This document shows, piece after piece, positions 58,156 to 64,000 of a stretch of DNA of 64,000 nt. A program made the position numbers and the translations under genes. The stretch covers positions 1 through 64,000 of the forward strand of contig LVBN01000044.1 of the NCBI GenBank assembly GCA_001603165.1. The letters run 5' to 3'. The notes under the pieces were generated by a model that was not told where the DNA came from, made no database searches, and saw only the letters and a program-made list of their open reading frames with translations. This stretch comes from Spirochaetales bacterium Spiro_12 (GTDB taxonomy: Bacteria > Spirochaetota > Spirochaetia > Treponematales > Rectinemataceae). Position 1 is the first letter of the stretch; each line of letters begins with the position of its first letter.

Positions 58156-59187
58156 ATGGCGCGGTCTGTCATCAAGAGCACGGGCATATATGTTCCCGGC
58201 GAGGCTATCGACAACGGTAGGTTGATGAAACTGACGGGAATAGAGTTCGACGCCGTCAAGCACGAAGCCAAGTTGGGAATCGCCAGCCGGCATATCGCCA
58301 GACTTTCGGGATTGAAGGAGAGCAGCGCCGATTTCGCCGAGAAGGCAGCCAGGGCGGCGCTGGAAAAAGCCCGGGTCCAGCCCGGTGAGGTGGGGCTTTT
58401 TGTCGTAGCCACCGATACGCCGGAATACATATCCCCCGCCACGGGCATCCTGCTCCAGGGAAGACTTCAGGGCGGCGAGTATGAATCCAGAGCCTTCGAC
58501 CTGGGAGCCTCCTGCGCCAGCTTCGTGACAGCCCTGGACATGGTCGCCCGGCTCCAGATTTCCGATCCCGGCCTGCGCTATGCCCTGGTGGTGGGAATAT
58601 ACAACATGCCGGCCTATATCAGGGACGGCGACGCCTTCGGCTGGTCCATTTTCGCCGACGGCGCGGGCGCTGTGCTTCTGGAGCGGGCTGAGGAGACCGG
58701 GGAAACCCGGCGGCACGGTTTAGCATCGGGCTACCTGGAGGCTGTCTTCAGGGCCGATGGTACCCAATGGGACTATGTGGGCGTGTACGCCGGGGGAACG
58801 AAGAAGCCGGTGACCAAGGAGCTTCTGGAGCAGGGTAAATACGGTTTGGAATTGCTGCAAAGGCTCCCGGGCGACAGGAATGTGAAGCTCTGGCCTCCCC
58901 TGGTACGGCGACTTCTTGAAAAGGCGGATATTCCGCAGTCCGCGGTCGCCCACTATTTCTTCACCCAGATCAACCGCTCGGTGATCGTCCAGGTGATGGA
59001 GTTGCTGGGAGAGCCGATGGAGAAAACCACGACGGTGATGGAAAAGTACGGATATACAGGCTCGGCCTGCATTCCCATGGCCCTCCACGAAGCGCTGAGT
59101 TCAGGCCGGGTCCGCAAGGGCGATTTAGTCGTACTGGTCGCCTCGGGAGCGGGCCTGGCGGTGGGAGCCTCGTTGATACGGCTTTAG
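58156..59187 (+). CDS. KAS III (FabH)-like protein lacking catalytic His and Asn, second
   Basis: A 343-residue ketoacyl-synthase III-like protein. The Cys is kept in DLGASCASFVTALDMV (about residue 115). The FabH PHQANxRI motif reads FFTQINRSVI, with Thr for His, and YGNTSAASIP reads YGYTGSACIP, with Tyr for Asn. The other conserved elements (FADGAGAVLLE; SGAGLAVGASL) remain. Loss of both decarboxylation residues suggests transfer or hydrolysis of acyl groups rather than malonyl-dependent condensation. ATG 58156 lies five bases after AGGAGG. It sits between the regulator and the CoA-transferase. Confidence 0.82.
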   Translation: MARSVIKSTGIYVPGEAIDNGRLMKLTGIEFDAVKHEAKLGIASRHIARLSGLKESSADFAEKAARAALEKARVQPGEVGLFVVATDTPEYISPATGILLQGRLQGGEYESRAFDLGASCASFVTALDMVARLQISDPGLRYALVVGIYNMPAYIRDGDAFGWSIFADGAGAVLLERAEETGETRRHGLASGYLEAVFRADGTQWDYVGVYAGGTKKPVTKELLEQGKYGLELLQRLPGDRNVKLWPPLVRRLLEKADIPQSAVAHYFFTQINRSVIVQVMELLGEPMEKTTTVMEKYGYTGSACIPMALHEALSSGRVRKGDLVVLVASGAGLAVGASLIRL

Positions 59188-59270
59188 AAAAAGCGCCCGA
59201 GAGGAGGGGTTCGTGCGAACGGACCGGATTCCTTCCTTGGGTTATAGATCATGCAAGCAAGGAGAGTTCC

Positions 59271-60578
59271 ATGGATTGGCTGGATATCTATAAACGCAAG
59301 CTCATCGCCAGGGACGACGCGGTTTCCAAAATCAGGAGCGATAGCGACGTCATCGTCGGTCAGTGCGCTTCCGAGCCCCAGGGCTGCATGGAACGTTTTC
59401 ATATAGTGGCCGGCAAAGTGGAGAACGTGAGGGTGTTCTCGGTGCTCACCCTCAAGCCCTACGATTTTTACATGAAGCCCGAGATGAAGGGGCATTTCGA
59501 GCTGGCATCCTGGTTCCACGCCCCGGGCTCAAGGGCTGCCCTCAAGGCTGGCACGGGTACCGTGACCTACGTGCCCAACATGCTCCACAGGGCCGCTTCG
59601 GACAGAATTCACGCCCACAGACCTGAGTTTTTCTTCGGCACCTGCACGCCCCCGGACAAGCATGGCTTCGTTTCCCTCTCCCTCGGCGTGACCTATGAAA
59701 AAGACATGGTGGAGGCCGCCGAAACAGTTATTCTGGAGGTGAACCCCCGGCTGCCCAGAACCTTCGGCGATACCCAGGTCCATGTTTCCCGGGTGGATTA
59801 CTTCGTGGAGCATGACCAGGAAGTGCCTTTCCTGCCGGCGCCCAATCCCGACGAGACAGATATGGCCATAGGAGCCCATATAGCCGAGCTCGTGGACGAC
59901 GGCTCGACCATCCAACTGGGAATAGGCGGCATTCCCAACGCCGCGGCCCTGGCCCTGAGGCATAAGAAGGACCTGGGAGTCCACACGGAAATGCTGGTGG
60001 ATTCCATGATGGAGCTGTACGAGATGGGGGTTGTCACCAACGCGAAAAAGGCGCTGAAAAAGGGAAAATTCATCACCACCTTCGCCATGGGCTCACGCAA
60101 GTTCTACGACTGGCTGGACGACAACGTGGCTGTGGAGTTCCAGCGCGGACGTTGGGTAAACGATCCCTCGGTGGTGGCCCAGAACTCCAGGATGGTATCG
60201 ATCAACACATGCATTTCCGTGGATCTCACTGGGCAGGTCGCCAGCGAAAGCATAGGCCCTGCCCAGTATTCGGGCACCGGCGGCCAGTCCGACACGGCGA
60301 CAGGAGCTGTGGCGGGTTTCGACGGGCTGGGTAAGAGCATCATCGCCTGCTACAGCACGGCGAAAAAAGGAACGGTCTCCACCATAGTGCCCATGCTGCC
60401 CGAAGGTTCGGCGGTTACCCTGCACCGCAGTCTGGTGGACCACGTGGTTACCGAACACGGCATAGCCCGCCTGCGGGGAAGGACGGTCAGGGAACGAGCC
60501 AGGGAACTCATCGGCGTGGCAAACCCCGCGTTCAGAGAGGAGCTGCTCGCCCAAGCCAAAGCACTGGGCTATCTCTGA
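59271..60578 (+). CDS. Acetyl-CoA hydrolase/transferase family CoA-transferase
   Basis: A 435-residue class I CoA-transferase of the Cat1/4-hydroxybutyrate CoA-transferase type. It would move CoA between acetyl-CoA and an organic acid. The glutamate that forms the CoA thioester is in DLGVHTEMLVDSMMELYEMG. Flanking motifs are QLGIGGIPNAAALALRHKK and GTGGQSDTATGAVAG, and SLVDHVVTEHGIARLRGRT closes the active site. It is the last gene of the operon that starts with the tandem TetR regulator. It probably activates the acid imported by the Liv system encoded divergently. Confidence 0.92.
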   Translation: MDWLDIYKRKLIARDDAVSKIRSDSDVIVGQCASEPQGCMERFHIVAGKVENVRVFSVLTLKPYDFYMKPEMKGHFELASWFHAPGSRAALKAGTGTVTYVPNMLHRAASDRIHAHRPEFFFGTCTPPDKHGFVSLSLGVTYEKDMVEAAETVILEVNPRLPRTFGDTQVHVSRVDYFVEHDQEVPFLPAPNPDETDMAIGAHIAELVDDGSTIQLGIGGIPNAAALALRHKKDLGVHTEMLVDSMMELYEMGVVTNAKKALKKGKFITTFAMGSRKFYDWLDDNVAVEFQRGRWVNDPSVVAQNSRMVSINTCISVDLTGQVASESIGPAQYSGTGGQSDTATGAVAGFDGLGKSIIACYSTAKKGTVSTIVPMLPEGSAVTLHRSLVDHVVTEHGIARLRGRTVRERARELIGVANPAFREELLAQAKALGYL

Positions 60579-60584
60579 GCTTTC

Positions 60585-61685
60585 CTAGTGCCTGCGGATT
60601 TCGATATCCCCGGAGCCTGTGGAGAGATTAACCGGAGTCAGTCCGGAGCCCAGCACCGCCTCCCGGGGGCCTGAAAGCCTTGAGTCGCAGTCGACGGATC
60701 CCGAGACGGTGGACCACGAGACAAGAGCGTCGAAACTATCGTCATAACCGAGGCGTATATCGCCGGAGGCGCTTCTGGCCGATATCTCTCCTCCCCGGGG
60801 ATCGGTTTCGATCCCTATTGTACCCGATGCTGTTTTAACCCGTATGGACTGGGAACAGCCGGCGATCGCCACATCCCCGGAGGCGCTGGAGACAGCGACA
60901 TCCCCATCGCAGGCCTGGATTTCCACATCGCCGGATGCGGTCTGAATATCCAAGGCGCCTACCCTGTCGATAACTTCCACATCGCCGGACAGGCTGTGAA
61001 TCGAAAGCTCCTCCACCGAAAGGGGAATCCAAAGCTCCATGCTCTCCGGTTCGCTGTGATCCTTGCCGGTGGAAATGCTGAGCATGCCCTTCTCGTCATC
61101 CTCGATCTCGATGGCCGAACGTTCCTGCCCATGGGCTTTGAGGGAGAGCCCCCCGGGCGAGAGATAAATCCTGAGGTCGCTGGACTTGGTGCGAACTTCG
61201 ATTTTCTCCACGCCGTCCACCGCGATATCCTCCATGTTGAGGTTTCTCGTTCTCCCCCCCTGGCCGTCGGAGCCTTGTTCCCTGAAAACTTTGCTTCTGC
61301 GGAACATTCCGGCCAGGTCGAGGGCTTTTTTTATCACGTCGCCGAGATCTTCGCCGTCGATGGTGATCTTGGCCTTCCCGGTTTTCTCCCCCCGGGACTT
61401 GGTCGTTTCCGCCGAGGATGCGCCGCTGGTCGCTTCCGCGCCCTCGATCGATCCCATATCGCCACTCGAACCCGCGCCGCCGCCCTCCCCTTCTTGCAAC
61501 AGGCTTTTTGCGAGGCTTTCCGGAGCTTCGAGACCCGCTATGATCTCCTCTTCGCTCGCCCCCGGGTTTTGCCTGCGCAGTTCGTCGATATGGTCCTCGA
61601 TTTCCAGCAGTATGTCCCGCCTGGCTTCCTCGTCAAAATCGAGCAGACCACGCGACAATCGTTCCATGTATTCGCTTCGTGTCAT
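60585..61685 (-). CDS. HAAS-DUF4097 protein without membrane segments
   Basis: A 366-residue protein. Residues 1-65 form a HAAS-type helical domain (YMERLSRGLL; ILLEIEDHIDELRRQN; IIAGLEAPESLAKSLLQE). A low-complexity acidic/Gly-Ser linker follows, then a DUF4097-type beta-solenoid from about 180 with repeated SGD[VI]/SG[ST][IV] turns every 18-25 residues (SLSGDVEVIDRVG; TASGDVEIQACDG; SASGDVAIAG). HAAS domains usually precede membrane helices and are paired with PadR regulators, as here (its start overlaps the PadR stop). No hydrophobic helix or signal peptide is visible, so this member is probably cytoplasmic. Its function is unknown; envelope-stress signalling is inferred from the family. 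Confidence 0.82.
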   Translation of the reverse strand: MTRSEYMERLSRGLLDFDEEARRDILLEIEDHIDELRRQNPGASEEEIIAGLEAPESLAKSLLQEGEGGGAGSSGDMGSIEGAEATSGASSAETTKSRGEKTGKAKITIDGEDLGDVIKKALDLAGMFRRSKVFREQGSDGQGGRTRNLNMEDIAVDGVEKIEVRTKSSDLRIYLSPGGLSLKAHGQERSAIEIEDDEKGMLSISTGKDHSEPESMELWIPLSVEELSIHSLSGDVEVIDRVGALDIQTASGDVEIQACDGDVAVSSASGDVAIAGCSQSIRVKTASGTIGIETDPRGGEISARSASGDIRLGYDDSFDALVSWSTVSGSVDCDSRLSGPREAVLGSGLTPVNLSTGSGDIEIRRH

Positions 61686-62038
61686 TCCGCTTTTCCTCCG
61701 CCGGAAATGCCCGTTCTGACCGCTTGGCTTCTATCGTATTCCTCGATCATGGCCGAGAGCAACGTCGCTCCCAGGCTCGTGATAGTGTAGTACTTCCGCG
61801 GGTGTCCGACCTCCGGGGTTTCCCAGCTGGCCGCGATGCTTCCATCCTTCGTCAGTCTCATGAGGAGCGGGTAGAGGGTTCCTTCGCTGATATCCAGCCC
61901 CAAGTCCCGCATCCGCTCCATGATCGCCAGCCCATAGCTCCTACCCTCGGCGGATAGGAGCTCGAGAAGGCAGAGCTCGAGAAATCCCTTACGGAATTGG
62001 CTCTTCCATTTTTCGAGGAGTTCCTCATCCCTCTCCAT
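61682..62038 (-). CDS. PadR-family transcriptional regulator
   Basis: A 118-residue PadR regulator. The winged helix covers FLELCLLELLSAEGRSYGL, then LDISEGTLYPLLMRLTKDG and the wing GHPRKYYTITSLG. It lacks a long C-terminal dimerisation domain, so it is a short PadR-s2-type protein. It overlaps the HAAS-DUF4097 gene by four bases. PadR-HAAS pairs are common two-gene units in which the regulator controls the operon. Confidence 0.9.
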   Translation of the reverse strand: MERDEELLEKWKSQFRKGFLELCLLELLSAEGRSYGLAIMERMRDLGLDISEGTLYPLLMRLTKDGSIAASWETPEVGHPRKYYTITSLGATLLSAMIEEYDRSQAVRTGISGGGKAE

Positions 62039-62067
62039 CGGACCTTCCTTCGGGGCGGGATCGAAGC

Positions 62068-62313
62068 TTAAAAGCCACCCCGGGACCTACCTGTGTAAAA
62101 ATCGAAAAAATTCCGGTCTGAAAACACATCCGGCTTTCCCGCCCTTCCATAAACATCCATGAAATCCTTCCTCATTTTATCACCGAAGGAACGATTCATG
62201 GAGTGGCCCGGGACAAGCCGGCGGGCGATGGATCTTACTGCACCGGAAACCGCGCGCAGTAGCGACCGGAACGAGCGCGCTTCGCGCCCCAGCTCCATTG
62301 GCTTCGCTTCCAT
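62068..62313 (-). CDS. Small basic hypothetical protein
   Basis: An 81-residue basic protein without a recognised domain. Its start at 62313 has GGAGAATGCT directly upstream, the same ribosome-binding context as the hydrolase at 50033. It contains SFRSLLRAVSGAVRSIARRL, a basic amphipathic helix, and ends FDFYTGRSRGGF. It lies 29 bp before the PadR gene on the same strand and would be first in that operon. The coding call rests on the start signal, position and spacing only. Confidence 0.5.
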   Translation of the reverse strand: MEAKPMELGREARSFRSLLRAVSGAVRSIARRLVPGHSMNRSFGDKMRKDFMDVYGRAGKPDVFSDRNFFDFYTGRSRGGF

Positions 62314-62476
62314 AGCATTCTCCATTTCAAAAATACCTTGTATTGCATAATATAATTGACTACAAAATGTTTTTCAAGGCCTTTTTATCGTTTTTTCCAT
62401 TTTCATAGCTTAAAAGACCACAACTCGTATCTGCCGCATCGAAGACTGTGGAGTATTGACCCCCGGAAGCCTATCG

Positions 62477-63259
62477 ATGAGAATTACCACAATGCAGAGC
62501 GATGCCCATGTTCACCTTCCGGCCCTTTCCGAGAGGCAAGCCGATTTTTTCCTTAACCTGCCCGATTCGGACTGGAGAGCCGCCTTCGTCTCCCATGATC
62601 CTGCGGAGTTCGAAACATCCTCGGCCTTGGCGAAGTTTTTCCCCGGTTGCATACAGGGTTTCGGGATTCATCCCCAATCGCTCCGGGAGGAAGGCCGGAG
62701 CTTTCTGGCTTCTCTTGTGGAAGAGCGACGCATTGGTTTCATCGGCGAGGCGGGGTTCGAATTTTTCGGCGACAGGCCGGAGTGGATACGAAACGAGGAA
62801 AACCTGAAAAGTCAGCGTGATTTTTTCGAGTTCCAGCTCGCCTTGGCCATCGACGCCGGGCTCCCCCTTCTCGTCCATACGAGAAAGGCGACTGATGTGC
62901 TTCTGGGCTACGCTCCCCGGCTGAGACAGCTGCCTTCGCTGATATTCCACGGCTGGCCGGGCCGTATCCACGACGCAAACGCATTTTTGCTAAAAGGCGT
63001 CAATGCGTTTTTTTCCTTCGGCACCCCCTTGCTGCGACAGGCCGCCCATGCCCTGGAATGTTGCCGGGCCCTGCCGGGAGAGAGGATCCTTTCGGAGACC
63101 GACGCCCCATGGCAGCCGCCCAGAGGCTGGAGCTGGACCAGGCTCGATCACATCATCCCGATCTCCCGGCTCATTGCCTCCGCGCGGGGACTCGAAGCCG
63201 AGGAAATGGGCCTATTGCTCAGAAAAAACTTCAACAAGGCCTTTGGCCTGGAGGATTGA
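62477..63259 (+). CDS. TatD-family metal-dependent hydrolase, divergent
   Basis: A 260-residue TatD-type TIM-barrel hydrolase. Metal ligands are seen as His-x-His in SDAHVHLPAL, Glu in IGEAGFEF, His in LLVHTRKA, His in LIFHGWPG and Asp in LSETDAPWQPP. TatD proteins are Mg-dependent 3'-5' exonucleases or DNA/RNA phosphodiesterases. The fish-hook sequence around residues 40-60 (GCIQGFGIHPQSL) is kept but the protein is more divergent than housekeeping TatD. The start at 62477 has GGAAG seven bases upstream. It precedes the TcdA-like gene by three bases, suggesting co-expression. Confidence 0.85.
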   Translation: MRITTMQSDAHVHLPALSERQADFFLNLPDSDWRAAFVSHDPAEFETSSALAKFFPGCIQGFGIHPQSLREEGRSFLASLVEERRIGFIGEAGFEFFGDRPEWIRNEENLKSQRDFFEFQLALAIDAGLPLLVHTRKATDVLLGYAPRLRQLPSLIFHGWPGRIHDANAFLLKGVNAFFSFGTPLLRQAAHALECCRALPGERILSETDAPWQPPRGWSWTRLDHIIPISRLIASARGLEAEEMGLLLRKNFNKAFGLED

Positions 63260-63262
63260 TGG

Positions 63263-64000
63263 ATGTACGGCGACTTCAGGGATAGGACAGCCATCCTCCT
63301 GGGCGACCCGGGCATGAAAACCCTGGAAGCCGCCAGCGTGGCGGTGTACGGCCTCGGCGGCGTCGGGGCGGCTTGCGCCATGGATTTGGCCAGGGTCGGT
63401 GTCGGCAGGCTCTATGTGGTCGATTTCGATCGTGTCGAGGAGAGTAATCTCAATAGGCTTTACTTCGGCTATAAGGAGAATGTGGGCCTGGCGAAGACCG
63501 AAGCATTCGCCCGGCTCGCCAGGTCGGTAAATCCTTTTATCAAGATCGAGGAACGTCGAATCTTTTTCTCCGGAAATGATGCCGCGAAAATCATAGACAC
63601 CGAGAGCGCCTACCACGCCGACTGTGTGGATTCGCTCAACGCCAAGGCTAATCTCGTCGCCGCCCTCTGCGCCGGAGGGCAAAGCTTCATCTCCTCCATG
63701 GGAACCGCCGGCAGGCTCGAACCCGAAGGTCTCAAGCTCGGCGATATCTGGGAAAGCAAGGGCTGCCCCCTGGCGAAAAGTCTTAGGACAAGGCTGAAAC
63801 ACATGGGCGTTACGGCCCATTTCCCCGTCGTCTGGTCCGACGAGCCGCCGGTGAAACCAGTACAGCGGAACGCTTCGAAAGGCGACCTCGATGCCCGAGG
63901 CGACGATACCGGCGAGGCAAGCGCTAAACGCGGCGGGGACGAGAGTGGGTATGGCGAAGAACCGGCGGCGCGACCCCGGGGAAGGCCCCGGCTGGTCCAG
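63263..64000 (+). CDS. TcdA/ThiF-family tRNA threonylcarbamoyladenosine dehydratase (partial)
   Basis: An open frame from the ATG at 63263 to the window end (246 codons visible). It encodes an E1-like adenylating enzyme of the TcdA/CsdL type, which cyclises t6A37 of tRNA. The nucleotide motif is VYGLGGVGAACAMDLARVG near residue 27, then VVDFDRVEESNLNRL, the SMGTAGRLEPEG turn and CPLAKSLRTRLKHMGV followed by VVWSDEPP, all in TcdA order. After about residue 200 it turns into a charged, Gly/Arg/Asp-rich stretch (SAKRGGDESGYGEE), an insertion not usual in TcdA. The 3' end lies outside. Confidence 0.87.
   Translation, partial: MYGDFRDRTAILLGDPGMKTLEAASVAVYGLGGVGAACAMDLARVGVGRLYVVDFDRVEESNLNRLYFGYKENVGLAKTEAFARLARSVNPFIKIEERRIFFSGNDAAKIIDTESAYHADCVDSLNAKANLVAALCAGGQSFISSMGTAGRLEPEGLKLGDIWESKGCPLAKSLRTRLKHMGVTAHFPVVWSDEPPVKPVQRNASKGDLDARGDDTGEASAKRGGDESGYGEEPAARPRGRPRLVQ

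Noticed and set aside
63212-63222. CTATTGCTCAG, resembling half of the GAGCA operator
   Set aside because: It lies inside the TatD coding sequence, has no partner half-site at 19 bp and no promoter nearby.
1-64000. CRISPR arrays, rRNA, tRNA, insertion sequences or integrases
   Set aside because: No regular spacer-repeat pattern, no transposase or integrase motifs and no recognisable tRNA/rRNA signatures were noticed by eye; a tRNA scan was not possible.

Overview
The window reads as a chromosomal stretch of an anaerobic, sugar- and acid-fermenting diderm bacterium. The solute receptors at 9080, 24732, 26540 and 53505 carry Sec signal peptides ending in Ala-X-Ala with no lipobox cysteine, which argues for a periplasm. 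Paired Mrp-type ATPases with 4Fe-4S clusters, a NifX-like protein and a CoA-linked microcompartment pathway suggest anaerobic life. Base composition is moderately GC-rich, with an AT-richer part around 20-31 kb. Spirochaetota would fit, but no rRNA or phylogenetic marker was tested, so taxonomy stays open.

Left arm (0-10 kb): an MBL-fold hydrolase diverges from a DUF5320 / Mrp-ferredoxin ATPase x2 / NifX cluster. Then come a NifU remnant, a free-standing cyclic-nucleotide-binding protein, and a BMP-type nucleoside ABC transporter operon ending in a 5'-nucleotidase.

Centre (10-41 kb): the core is a bacterial microcompartment operon (10324-18381). It holds an SDR, a SorC regulator, two near-identical BMC-H proteins, a BMC-T, four EutN/CcmL vertex proteins, a CoA-acylating aldehyde dehydrogenase, an RpiB/LacA-type isomerase, a DeoC aldolase with a targeting-type N-terminus and a second SDR. 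This is the gene set of the sugar-phosphate-utilizing (SPU) microcompartment class. DeoC would release acetaldehyde inside the shell and the dehydrogenase would convert it to acetyl-CoA. A facing operon (26111-18468) encodes an RbsABC-type importer, a zinc alcohol dehydrogenase and a glycerol-kinase-like enzyme. A third operon (40031-37369) encodes a RhaB-like kinase and a TIM-barrel isomerase. All three start with a TTGACAGC promoter box followed by the same GAGCA half-sites spaced 19 bp, so they look like one regulon, probably under the SorC protein. Interleaved is a second sugar module (26540-37047: RbsBCCA, DeoR regulator, RhaM-like mutarotase, TIM-barrel isomerase, two ADHs, a degenerate M24 protein, a PfkB remnant) with its own ATGTTA/TAACAT operators.

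Right arm (41-64 kb): valS is followed by an HD hydrolase and a second DeoC that has lost its Schiff-base lysine. An acyl-CoA ligase comes next. A ten-gene operon (56624-47099) carries a KAS III-like protein, SDR, LivKHMGF importer, two alpha/beta hydrolases and a thiolase. It diverges from a tandem TetR regulator, a second KAS III-like protein and a CoA-transferase, with two FadR-like palindromes placed at the two promoters. This looks like an uncharacterised acid or acyl-CoA catabolic system. The window ends with a PadR/HAAS-DUF4097 pair, TatD and a partial TcdA.
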